From contig JAAXKQ010000002.1 in assembly GCA_025612245.1 (NCBI GenBank), forward strand, positions 310,001 through 374,000: DNA of 64,000 bases. Direction: 5' to 3'. Shown here in pieces: positions 17,460 through 25,829 of this stretch. Every line of letters starts with the position of its first letter. Position 1 is the first letter of the stretch. Under the pieces are notes generated by a model. The model had not been told where the DNA came from. It saw only the letters and a program-made list of their open reading frames with translations, and ran no database searches. The translations under genes and the position numbers were made by a program. This DNA is from Ignavibacteria bacterium (GTDB lineage Bacteria; Bacteroidota; Ignavibacteria; Ignavibacteriales; SURF-24).

Positions 17460-18536
17460 ATGACCAGCTTAAATTCAAAATATATTTTCAGCTTTATGCT
17501 TCTGATTTTTCTTCTTTTACCGCTTTATTTACAGGCGCAGGAGTGCAGCTATTGCGGAAAAAAGATCACTGGCAGGTATGTTGAAGCCAGCGGCAGATAT
17601 TTTCATCCCCGGCACTTCATTTGCGCCGGGTGCGGAAAAGTTATTACGGGTTCCTTTGGAGAAAAAGACGGCAGGTTCTTTCATCCGGACTGTTATGCCG
17701 TAAAAGAAGGCCTGATATGCGACTACTGCAAAAAGGTTATTAAAGGGGAATATGTTACAAGCGAGGGGAAAAAGTACCATCCGGGCTGCTATGAGAACAA
17801 CGTGCTTGCTAAATGTTATGTTTGCGGGAAGCCTCTTAATGGTGAATATACTATAGATACTTACGGCAATAAATACCATTCATACCATAGCCGTGAGCTT
17901 TCCAGATGCGACAACTGCGGCAGGATTATATCCAATAAGACGACCGGCGGAGGAAGAGCTTATTCGGATGGAAGAGACATATGTAACCTGTGCTACAAAG
18001 AGGCGGTATTTGACAATTCCCGCATAAATTCTCTTATGTCCAAAGTTATGCAGAGGCTTAAGACTCTGGGGCTTGGTTTTAACGAAAGGACTATTTCCAT
18101 AAAAGGAGTTGACAGAAGGGAACTTAAAAGAGCTGCCGGGAGCAGGTACGAGGAGAATATGAAGGGGATCTGCAACACCAATTCACGCACTGAGTACATA
18201 AATAACCATGTATCAAAAAGTACAAAGAAGCATGAAATTTTTGTACTTAATGGAGTACCTTCACTGAACATTGAATCTGTAATTGCCCACGAGCTGATGC
18301 ACGCATGGCTTAATGATAATACCAGGGACGACCATTCCTCCGGGCTAAGGGAGGGCAGCTGTAACTATATTTCCTACCTATACCTTAAAACGGTAAACAG
18401 TTCAAAGTCGTACCAGCTGATCAAACAGCTTGAGGAAGATGAGGATGACACGTACGGGAAAGGGTTCCTGAAAGTGAAATCGGAATTCGAAAATAAAAGT
18501 CTTAGCCAGCTTCTGAACTATCTGAAAAAGCTTTAG
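17460..18536 (+). CDS. Secreted LIM zinc-finger protein with DA1-like metallopeptidase domain
   Basis: I choose the ATG at 17460, which gives a clean signal peptide (MTSLNSKYIFSF...LYLQAQ) and a 358-residue product; upstream codons to 17370 would bury it. Right after the signal come LIM-type fingers: CSYC...HPRH...CAGC...HPDC (about 29-80, with His in one usual Cys position), then CDYC...HPGC...CYVC...HSYH, then a half module CDNC...CNLC. The C-terminal part carries AHELMHAWL, with predicted zinc ligands His277 and His281 and catalytic Glu278, then LREGSCNYISYL, where Glu298 should be the third ligand. This order, LIM then HELMHAWL then an E-G segment, is that of the plant DA1 peptidase. The protein is predicted to act outside the cytoplasm. 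The substrate is unknown. Confidence 0.88.
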   Translation: MTSLNSKYIFSFMLLIFLLLPLYLQAQECSYCGKKITGRYVEASGRYFHPRHFICAGCGKVITGSFGEKDGRFFHPDCYAVKEGLICDYCKKVIKGEYVTSEGKKYHPGCYENNVLAKCYVCGKPLNGEYTIDTYGNKYHSYHSRELSRCDNCGRIISNKTTGGGRAYSDGRDICNLCYKEAVFDNSRINSLMSKVMQRLKTLGLGFNERTISIKGVDRRELKRAAGSRYEENMKGICNTNSRTEYINNHVSKSTKKHEIFVLNGVPSLNIESVIAHELMHAWLNDNTRDDHSSGLREGSCNYISYLYLKTVNSSKSYQLIKQLEEDEDDTYGKGFLKVKSEFENKSLSQLLNYLKKL

Positions 18537-18747
18537 TCGGCAAAATTTGTCCTGGGCCGGTTTCAATACTGGCCCACTATGAAAAGTTCTGCATTGCCGG
18601 ATGCCATAAGGCATTCCCATTTCAAAGTTAAAAAATCATCATTTTTAAGGCCTATTGAGCCGTTAGCTCAACTAAACGGCAGGTATAAGACCATGTGAGG
18701 GCATGGAGAAATCTTAAAAAAGTATGATTATTTTAAAATTCTAGGAG
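18537..18747. other. Hairpin-rich intergenic stretch
   Basis: No gene is seen. Three hairpins follow the LIM gene: GGGCC/GGCCC (18554-18575), ATGCC-ATAA-GGCAT (18601-18614) and nested repeats at 18655-18680, where TTGAGC can pair with GCTCAA or GCCGTT with AACGGC. The first may be the terminator of the LIM gene although no T-run follows. Confidence 0.45.
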
Positions 18748-18800
18748 AAAATTTTCCGAAATCGCTCTCTGTAACCATATATATATATATAATAGAAAAG
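18748..18800 (+). promoter_or_regulatory. Upstream box with (AT)7 tract, shared with the tandem paralogue
   Basis: AAAATTTTCCGAAAtCGC, then CCATAT repeats, then TATAATAGAAAAG (18788-18800) also occur, with small changes, upstream of the second giant gene (22284-22326). An (AT)7 run occupies 18777-18790. TATAAT could be a -10 element. The tract length differs between copies, so expression may vary with repeat number. Confidence 0.45.
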
Positions 18801-18907
18801 AATTTTTTTCCCCGGTGGCGTCCGGGAAAGGCTTACACGCCAAAAGAGATACAATTTTTTTCTTAGCACTAAAAATCACTAAATACAAAATATTCCGGAG
18901 CAAACGC

Positions 18908-21900
18908 ATGATTTTTTACAAAAGACAGCTCTTTTCTACGTTCTTAATTTTCTTTCTGATATTTTCGGCATTAGTTTGGGCAGAAAACAAGCCCCACAAA
19001 AATTCTACGAAATTAGTTATGCCGTGGCCTTGCATAAAACTAGACCTAAATAATCTTTCAACGTATAACTATAATGATGGGAGTTCAGACGATGACCTAT
19101 CAGGCAGCTCGGGGTTGGCATTCCCACGCGGCAGTGGTAAAATGGTCGTGTTCAAGTCGGGGATTATATGGGGAGCAAAAATAAAGGATTCCATTCATGT
19201 AGGCGGTTCTACATACCAATCCAGCCTTCAACCAGGGAAAATTATTTCCCCGGGGGTCAGTGAATCCCCTTTTGGTTTCAAAAACAGAATCTATAGGGTC
19301 AGACCCGATTATAAAACAGCAGATCTTTCAATTGAAGTTTCTGAGGAGGGGGGATCCGCAAGCGACATACGCACCCGGTATGAGCAGGACTGGATGGATT
19401 GGCCTGCAAGTGAAGGAGCTCCCTTTGTGGATATGGATGGCGACGGGAAATACGACCCGAATAAGGACATTCCTGGAGTTAAAGATGCCCTTCAGACCAT
19501 ATGGTTTGTGGCAAACGACCTCGATCAGAACAAATCTCTTGCTTTTTACGGTTCAACTTCGATGGGCATCGAGATGCAGGCTACAATGTGGGCATACGAC
19601 AAAGACTGGATTTTGAACAACACGTATTTTAAGAAGTATAAGTTAATAAACAAAAGTAATAACAATTTTAAGGATATGTATATTTCCTTCTGGACAGATC
19701 CGGATTTGGGAGATGGCAATGACGACTTGGCCGGTTGTGACACACTGCTAAATTTGGGCTACGTTTATAATGATGGTAGAGAAGACGCAATATATGGAAA
19801 CTATCCTCCAGCCGTGGGATTTGATATATTGCAGGGACCGCTGGTAAAAGGCATATCATCAGATTCTGCTATTTTTAATGGCAGGAGGGTCTATGGAAAG
19901 AAAAATCTTCCAATGAACGCTTTTTACTATTTCATCCCCGGGGATAACAATTACAGGGATCCCGAGATAGGAAACAACTATCAGAAGGGGGCGGTTGCAT
20001 TTTACAATTTTATGCAGGGTAAAATGGGTGAAAATTATTTCCCGGTTCCTGCTGAATTAGGCGGCGGGGTAACGAAGTTTCCTCTTTCAGGCGATCCTGT
20101 TTCTTCTTCAGGTTATCTGGATGGAAGCATATTCCGTAAAGGTGACCGCAGATTAGGCATGGCCTCGGGCCCTTTTGATTTGGCTCCTGGCGATACTCAG
20201 GAGGTTGTAATTTCAGAGATGGTTGCACAAAGCAGCAATAACTTACAGTCGGTTAAATTGTTAAAACTGTTCTCAACTGAAATTCAAAAGAAATACGATG
20301 CCTTCTTCAAATTTCCGGAAATCCCGGCACCCGAGTCTCCAAGGATTACGGGAACATATTCTAAAAATTCCATTACGATAAATATTCCAGAAAATGCACA
20401 GGTAGAAAACTTCGACCAGGATGGCTTTAAGTTTCAGGGCTACAACGTATATCAGCTGCCTAACGGCGTTCCTGAAAAAAGGGGAGCGTTATACCTGGGT
20501 ACGTTCGATAAAATTGACGGAATTCGAGCTATTACAGGCCGCGGTGTAGATACCCTGACGGGAGCACAGGTGAATCTTATGCAGCAGAGGGGCTCGGATT
20601 CCGGAATATTAAGGGAAGTTACATTTACAAGGGACTCACTTGGGCACGCCCCGTTCCTCATCGGGAGAAAATACTACTTCGGCATTTCGGCCTATACGTA
20701 CAGGAATGATCCTGTCAACAACTTTACGAACACAGAAAGTCCCCTCGGAGTAGTAGCTGTTACTTTCCAGGACAGCCTGCCGGGTCTGAAATATAATGAT
20801 GCACTAAAAATTACCAGAATTTCGGGACAGACAGAAGGAACAATTACTCCCATTGTAATTGATCCCACAAAGCTGACCGGGGATGATTATCAGATAGGTT
20901 TCGACAATGAAAACGGAATATCTGTATTGTATCTCAAAGACCTCACGAAAGGTTACAGAGTTACTAAGGACGAGTCAGCTTTATACGGCAGTTCTTTTGC
21001 TCCCGTTTATGATGGTATTTACATAAAAGTAGCAGACGTTCAGCCGGGATTAAAAGAATGGCAAATCCCCCATGGGAGTCTCAAATGGTCCTGGTCCGGA
21101 GCAACAGGCTTGGCCTTGGAGGGATTTAATGGTGCAATGGGCTATGGAGGAACCTGGCCCGGTACATCAGCAGGTATTGACAAGCTGCATAATGTGTTGA
21201 TTAAGTTTGCCTCAACAGATTCCAGCGGTAATATACTGGATGCGGGAGACCCGAATGTCTCGTATGCATACCGGTATTTGCGCAATTCGCTCCAGGCTCC
21301 TGCGAAGCCTGAATTTGCGCAGTTTATTATAAATAAAGGTTCGGGATATGTGTACCAGGACTTTATAAGGAACTTTCCTTTTGCCGCATACGACATGGAA
21401 AGCAACCCGCCAAGGCGTCTTGCCGTAGGTTATCTTGAGAATAATGCAACAGGAGGTTTGGTTGACGGGAAATACTGGCCTCCTACAATGGGACAGGATA
21501 ATTTTGGAGCAAGCAGTCCGAGAGAATGGTTCTTTATTTTTGACGTGCCGTACGGTGAAACCTTAGATGCTGAATTGCAGGGAAGTCCCTTATCGGGTTC
21601 TCTTCCGGTTCTTTGGATGGGAACTCCGACAAGAATCAGCAACATGACTTTCAGTTCAGATGACCAGTTCCTGATTCTCAGAAGCCATCCATTTACCTCA
21701 GAGGACGTATTTACATTTACCATGGAGCGCCAGGCTTCAGATGTCAAAACAGGGGCAATTCCGCTGAGCTATGAAATGTCTCAGAACTATCCGAATCCTT
21801 TCAACCCGGTGACGACGATCAGGTACTCTATACCTGAGGCATCAAGGGTAGAGCTGAAGGTCTATGACATACTGGGCCGTGAGGTAACTACACTGGTAAA

Positions 21901-22027
21901 CAAGGATCAGAACAGGGGAAGCTACAGCGTGCAGTTTGACGCAGGGAAGCTCAGTTCAGGAATATATATATATAGAATATCGGCAAAGAACTTCACGAAG
22001 ACCAGTAAGATGGTCCTGCTGAAGTAA
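18908..22027 (+). CDS. Large T9SS-exported surface protein, tandem copy 1
   Basis: I choose ATG 18908, which follows TCCGGAG and starts the signal peptide (MIFYKRQLFSTFLIFFLIFS...VWAEN); the product is 1039 residues. Residues after about 190 hold a dockerin- or thrombospondin-3-like calcium loop, DMDGDGKYDPNKDIPGV, and then WFVANDLDQNKSLAFYGS and SFWTDPDLGDGNDDLAGCD, features of a family of very large secreted proteins in Ignavibacteria. A fibronectin III-like part (FQGYNVYQLPNG) lies mid-protein. The last 85 residues are a T9SS type A tail (MSQNYPNPFNPVTTIRYSIP). It has a close paralogue immediately downstream. The function is unknown; surface display is inferred from the tail. Confidence 0.85.
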   Translation: MIFYKRQLFSTFLIFFLIFSALVWAENKPHKNSTKLVMPWPCIKLDLNNLSTYNYNDGSSDDDLSGSSGLAFPRGSGKMVVFKSGIIWGAKIKDSIHVGGSTYQSSLQPGKIISPGVSESPFGFKNRIYRVRPDYKTADLSIEVSEEGGSASDIRTRYEQDWMDWPASEGAPFVDMDGDGKYDPNKDIPGVKDALQTIWFVANDLDQNKSLAFYGSTSMGIEMQATMWAYDKDWILNNTYFKKYKLINKSNNNFKDMYISFWTDPDLGDGNDDLAGCDTLLNLGYVYNDGREDAIYGNYPPAVGFDILQGPLVKGISSDSAIFNGRRVYGKKNLPMNAFYYFIPGDNNYRDPEIGNNYQKGAVAFYNFMQGKMGENYFPVPAELGGGVTKFPLSGDPVSSSGYLDGSIFRKGDRRLGMASGPFDLAPGDTQEVVISEMVAQSSNNLQSVKLLKLFSTEIQKKYDAFFKFPEIPAPESPRITGTYSKNSITINIPENAQVENFDQDGFKFQGYNVYQLPNGVPEKRGALYLGTFDKIDGIRAITGRGVDTLTGAQVNLMQQRGSDSGILREVTFTRDSLGHAPFLIGRKYYFGISAYTYRNDPVNNFTNTESPLGVVAVTFQDSLPGLKYNDALKITRISGQTEGTITPIVIDPTKLTGDDYQIGFDNENGISVLYLKDLTKGYRVTKDESALYGSSFAPVYDGIYIKVADVQPGLKEWQIPHGSLKWSWSGATGLALEGFNGAMGYGGTWPGTSAGIDKLHNVLIKFASTDSSGNILDAGDPNVSYAYRYLRNSLQAPAKPEFAQFIINKGSGYVYQDFIRNFPFAAYDMESNPPRRLAVGYLENNATGGLVDGKYWPPTMGQDNFGASSPREWFFIFDVPYGETLDAELQGSPLSGSLPVLWMGTPTRISNMTFSSDDQFLILRSHPFTSEDVFTFTMERQASDVKTGAIPLSYEMSQNYPNPFNPVTTIRYSIPEASRVELKVYDILGREVTTLVNKDQNRGSYSVQFDAGKLSSGIYIYRISAKNFTKTSKMVLLK

Positions 22028-22057
22028 ATATTTCTAAAAGATGGGGCAGGGTTAATA
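21899..22057 (+). repeat. 159-bp block identical to the 3' end of the next gene
   Basis: By direct reading, bases 21899-22057 are identical to 25509-25667. The block covers the end of the T9SS tail, the stop codon and the first 30 bases after it, up to the terminator loop. Upstream of it the two genes have clearly diverged. Confidence 0.92.
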
Positions 22058-22066
22058 TCCTGCCCC
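22043..22066 (+). terminator. Hairpin after tandem copy 1, T-run lost
   Basis: GGGGCAGG (22043-22050) and CCTGCCCC (22059-22066) form an 8-bp stem. It corresponds to the terminator of the second copy, but here AAAG follows instead of a T-run, so read-through towards copy 2 is likely. Confidence 0.6.
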
Positions 22067-22283
22067 AAAGATAAAACTAATTGTTAAAAACATATCCTTA
22101 TTTTGACCCCAGAAAGCGTACAATGCTTAATGATAAAAGCCTTACTACTTTAAGGTTATAGTTGCCCAAAAGGGCAACGTAGTAATCATTATTATAGCCA
22201 CCGCCGCAGTACATGCATCATTAGATCCGTCTGAATTATCCGAAAGCCAAGCCTAAAAACAAAAAAAATGAAAAAAAATAAAA
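22067..22283. other. Intergenic stretch with long symmetrical hairpin
   Basis: No gene is seen. GTTGCCC-AAAA-GGGCAAC (22162-22179) is a perfect hairpin, and TTACTAC (22143-22149) with GTAGTAA (22180-22186) extends the symmetry around it. An A-rich run (22259-22286) leads into the shared upstream box. Confidence 0.5.
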
Positions 22284-22326
22284 AAATTTTCCGAAAACGC
22301 CTCTTGTCACCATATATATAGAAAAG
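22284..22326 (+). promoter_or_regulatory. Shared upstream box, (AT)4 version
   Basis: AAATTTTCCGAAAACGC, CTCTTGTCACC, ATATATATA and GAAAAG repeat the order seen at 18748-18800 but with about four AT units in place of seven. A hairpin, CAGTTC-TGAA-GAACTG (22351-22366), follows in the presumed 5' untranslated region. Confidence 0.45.
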
Positions 22327-22421
22327 GGCTCTTTTTTTAAGGTGAACAAGCAGTTCTGAAGAACTGATTTTATAATAAATTTAGAATCCTACTTTTCTCA
22401 ACATTCTCAGGAGCGCTATAA

Positions 22422-25400
22422 ATGAACAAAAAGCTTACAAAATTACTAATTGCAGTGTTGATGCTCGTGGTTTTTTCTGCCTATGCTTTTGCCGACGGAG
22501 TGCAGAAGGATAAGAAAAATGTCCCGTCAAACATAAAAGGCAGCCCAAAATCGGCACTACTTAACAATAATCAGATTTCGACCTGGTTTTACAATAATGG
22601 GATTTCAGACAATAATAGTCTGGGTAACTCAGGGTTTGTATATCCCAGGGGAAGCAATAAGGCAGCATTCTACCTGACCGGGTTCGTTTGGGGCGGCAAG
22701 ATAGATGGAGTAGTGCACGTAGGAGGTTCCACCTACCAGAGCGGTCTTCTTCCGGGAGCCATCAAGAATGGAAAACCTGAAGATCCCAATGCAGAAAATG
22801 TCCGCATCTACAGGGTAAGAAGAGACTACCGGACTGGCAGCTTAGCTATGGAAATTAGGGATGGGGAAGGAACTGAGAATCAAGTAAGGGCGCAATACGA
22901 AAAGGATTGGATGGAATGGCCTGCAATCGATGGTGCCCCGTATGAGGACCTTAATGGCGACGGGAAGTATGATCCAAGTACTGACATTCCGGGGGTGCCC
23001 GGAGCAGACCAGACCATATGGTTTGTCAATAATGATTTCGATACGACTACTGTCAAGGCTTTATACGGGTCGCTTCCGATGGGTTTGGAGTGCCAGACCA
23101 CAATCTGGAATTATTGTGTCGCTGGTCCCCTTGGGAACATGATCTTCAGGAAATATAAAATGATAAATAAAGGGAAGGACAACATTACTGATATGTATGC
23201 ATCAGTATGGAGTGATCCTGACCTAGGTGATGCAAATGATGACCTTGCAGGCTGCGACAGCACTCTGAATTTGGGGTATTGTTATAATGCAGGGAGCATT
23301 GATGCAATCTATGGAAGTAATCCCCCGGCAGCCGGATTTTCCATAGTGCAGGGACCCGTAGTAGAAGGCAATATTTCCGATACTGCTCTTGTAGATGGGC
23401 ACAAGGTATCTGGCAAGAAAAATCTTCCCATGACTTCTTTTTATTATTTGGTAAATCAAAGCAATACTTATGCCGATCCGGCAATTGGAGTGGATTACCT
23501 TAGGGGTACCCTGCGTCTATACAATCTTATGCAGGGCAAGATGAGCACAACCGGAGAGTTGTTTCCACTCCCGCCATCCTTAGGTCCGGGGACAACGAAA
23601 TTTCCGCTTTCAGGAGATCCCGTTTTGCATACCGGTTACCTGGACGGCGAAATCTTTCCAAAAGGGGACCGTAGATTCGGCATTTCTTCAGGCCCTTTTA
23701 TGCTGGCTTCTGGTGATGCTCAGGAAGTAATCATCGCCCAGGTTGCTGCCGGCGGACCCGGTTCAGGCTTAAATAATATCAACGCAATTACATTGCTGAA
23801 GAACTATGTCAAAGCCGCCCTGGGTAATTCTGATAACGAGGTAACACCAAAACCAGTTACTACCTCCCCAAAAGTTAAAGTTGCCGAACTGGATAAAGAG
23901 ATTATACTTGACTGGGGCAGCGATGCCATACAGGTGGAGGCAACAGAAGGCTACAATAATAAAGGCTTCACGTTTGAAGGTTATAATGTATACCAGCTTC
24001 CATCGCCTATGGCCACAAGGTCCCAGGCTAAAAGAATTGCTGTTTATGACAGGATCGATGACGTGAAATATATCCTGGGCGATGTTGTCGATCCTGAAAC
24101 CGGGGTTATTCTTAAAGCGGTTCAGCAGGCCGGCAACGATACCGGAATTAAGCGAACAATAAAAATTGACAGGGATTACCTGACCAACCAGCCTCTTGAA
24201 AACGGCAAGGAATATTACTTTGCAGTTACTTCATATTCATATAACCCTGATCCCGAGGCACTTATTAGCAATCTGGAAGACCCGATTTCAATTATCAAGG
24301 TGACTCCTCAAGCTCCGGCAGCGGGAGAAAAGTACTATGTGAATTATGGCGATACGGTGGCTGTTACGAGGGTTAGCGGAAGAAGTGACGGAAAGGTGGT
24401 TGCACTTGTTGTAAATCCCAAGGCCATTACCGGTCACAGTTATCAGGTTTCATTCAACAATAAGTCCGTTTTTGAAGGCACACGCTGGAAGGTAACGGAT
24501 CTTACGACAAACCAGATTAAAATTTCAGATCAGGTAAACCAGACGGGAGACGAAGCATACCTGACAGTTGACGGATTACTCATAAAGGTATTTGGTGTGC
24601 CATTGTTAATGAAGTCTCATGATATTAATGATAATCCGGCAACACCGGAAAACACGTGGGGCTGGAAAGTATTGAAAGGTCAACTAAGATTTACGTGGGA
24701 AGGAGCTGACGGCTATTGGCTCGAAGGCTTCGAGGGTGCAATGGGTGCCGGTACACTCTGGGGTACTCCTCTTACTCAGTTAAAGGATATAAAACTGGTA
24801 CTTGCCGCAACTGATACACTGGGCAATCCTCTTAATCCGGATGATCCCAATGTATCTTATGCATACAGATACCTGCGTAATGCGTATCTTGAAGCTGCAA
24901 AGCCGGAATTTGCCCAGTTTATAGTAAACAAAGAGTCGGGTTACCCGTATCAGGATTTCAAGAAAACCCTGCCTCTTGCAGCTTATGACATGGAAGATCC
25001 TCTGAACCCGAAGAGACTTGCAGTAGGTTTCCTCGAGAACAACGTTGCAGCGGGCCTGGTAGACGGCAAATACTGGCCGCCAATTTCTACGTCTGCAAAT
25101 AAGATAGACAACTACAGTACAACTGCTCCAAGAGAATGGCTGTTTGTCTTTGACGTCCCTTATTCAACAACCCCGGACCCACTCCTGCAGGAAAATAGAT
25201 TATCCTTTGGAGAGCTGCCTGTTATTATTTCCAGCCTGGCCAACAGGAACTCAAAATCCTGGCCGGGTGGTGATGAACTCGGTATCTATGTAAATCATTT
25301 AAATGCAGAAAACGATCTGTTTAACATCAGGACAGATTACCTTCTTACCTCAGTAGAAACTGAAGCAATTCCGACGAGTTACGAGATGTCTCAGAACTAC

Positions 25401-25637
25401 CCGAATCCTTTTAATCCGGTAACAACGATCAGGTACTCGATACCTGAGGCATCAAAGGTAGAGCTGAAGGTCTATGACATACTGGGCCGTGAGGTAATGA
25501 CACTAGTCAACAAGGATCAGAACAGGGGAAGCTACAGCGTGCAGTTTGACGCAGGGAAGCTCAGTTCAGGAATATATATATATAGAATATCGGCAAAGAA
25601 CTTCACGAAGACCAGTAAGATGGTCCTGCTGAAGTAA
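22422..25637 (+). CDS. Large T9SS-exported surface protein, tandem copy 2
   Basis: This 1071-residue paralogue of the preceding gene has a signal peptide (MNKKLTKLLIAVLMLVVF...AFADG) and a good RBS (CAGGAGCG). Shared landmarks appear in the same order: YPRGSNKAAF, VHVGGSTYQSGL, the calcium loop LNGDGKYDPSTDIPGVPG, SDPDLGDANDDLAGCDS, DGEIFPKGDRRFGISSGPF, FEGYNVYQLPS and the T9SS tail MSQNYPNPFNPVTTIRYSIP. The N-terminal two-thirds differ from copy 1 at many positions, while the last 50 or so residues are identical. It ends before a strong terminator. Function unknown; a ligand-binding or structural surface role is the only fair inference. Confidence 0.85.
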   Translation: MNKKLTKLLIAVLMLVVFSAYAFADGVQKDKKNVPSNIKGSPKSALLNNNQISTWFYNNGISDNNSLGNSGFVYPRGSNKAAFYLTGFVWGGKIDGVVHVGGSTYQSGLLPGAIKNGKPEDPNAENVRIYRVRRDYRTGSLAMEIRDGEGTENQVRAQYEKDWMEWPAIDGAPYEDLNGDGKYDPSTDIPGVPGADQTIWFVNNDFDTTTVKALYGSLPMGLECQTTIWNYCVAGPLGNMIFRKYKMINKGKDNITDMYASVWSDPDLGDANDDLAGCDSTLNLGYCYNAGSIDAIYGSNPPAAGFSIVQGPVVEGNISDTALVDGHKVSGKKNLPMTSFYYLVNQSNTYADPAIGVDYLRGTLRLYNLMQGKMSTTGELFPLPPSLGPGTTKFPLSGDPVLHTGYLDGEIFPKGDRRFGISSGPFMLASGDAQEVIIAQVAAGGPGSGLNNINAITLLKNYVKAALGNSDNEVTPKPVTTSPKVKVAELDKEIILDWGSDAIQVEATEGYNNKGFTFEGYNVYQLPSPMATRSQAKRIAVYDRIDDVKYILGDVVDPETGVILKAVQQAGNDTGIKRTIKIDRDYLTNQPLENGKEYYFAVTSYSYNPDPEALISNLEDPISIIKVTPQAPAAGEKYYVNYGDTVAVTRVSGRSDGKVVALVVNPKAITGHSYQVSFNNKSVFEGTRWKVTDLTTNQIKISDQVNQTGDEAYLTVDGLLIKVFGVPLLMKSHDINDNPATPENTWGWKVLKGQLRFTWEGADGYWLEGFEGAMGAGTLWGTPLTQLKDIKLVLAATDTLGNPLNPDDPNVSYAYRYLRNAYLEAAKPEFAQFIVNKESGYPYQDFKKTLPLAAYDMEDPLNPKRLAVGFLENNVAAGLVDGKYWPPISTSANKIDNYSTTAPREWLFVFDVPYSTTPDPLLQENRLSFGELPVIISSLANRNSKSWPGGDELGIYVNHLNAENDLFNIRTDYLLTSVETEAIPTSYEMSQNYPNPFNPVTTIRYSIPEASKVELKVYDILGREVMTLVNKDQNRGSYSVQFDAGKLSSGIYIYRISAKNFTKTSKMVLLK

Positions 25638-25667
25638 ATATTTCTAAAAGATGGGGCAGGGTTAATA
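25509..25667 (+). repeat. 159-bp block identical to 21899-22057
   Basis: Second copy of the perfectly conserved 3' block described for the first giant gene. It ends inside the terminator loop, where the two copies diverge again. Confidence 0.92.
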
Positions 25668-25682
25668 ACCTGCCCTTTTTTT
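25654..25682 (+). terminator. Intrinsic terminator of tandem copy 2
   Basis: GGGCAGG (25654-25660) and CCTGCCC (25669-25675) form the stem and seven T residues follow, a complete intrinsic terminator. Confidence 0.85.
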
Positions 25683-25829
25683 GTAATCCCCCATTTTTAC
25701 ATCTTTATAACTCAAGACCTCTTAATTGCCGCATAACGGGATATTAAATATCCTTAATCTTTCATATTTTAATTAGCCATTAAAGATAGTATTTTAAAAT
25801 TTATACCAGCTTAAAAGTATTTTTCAGGG

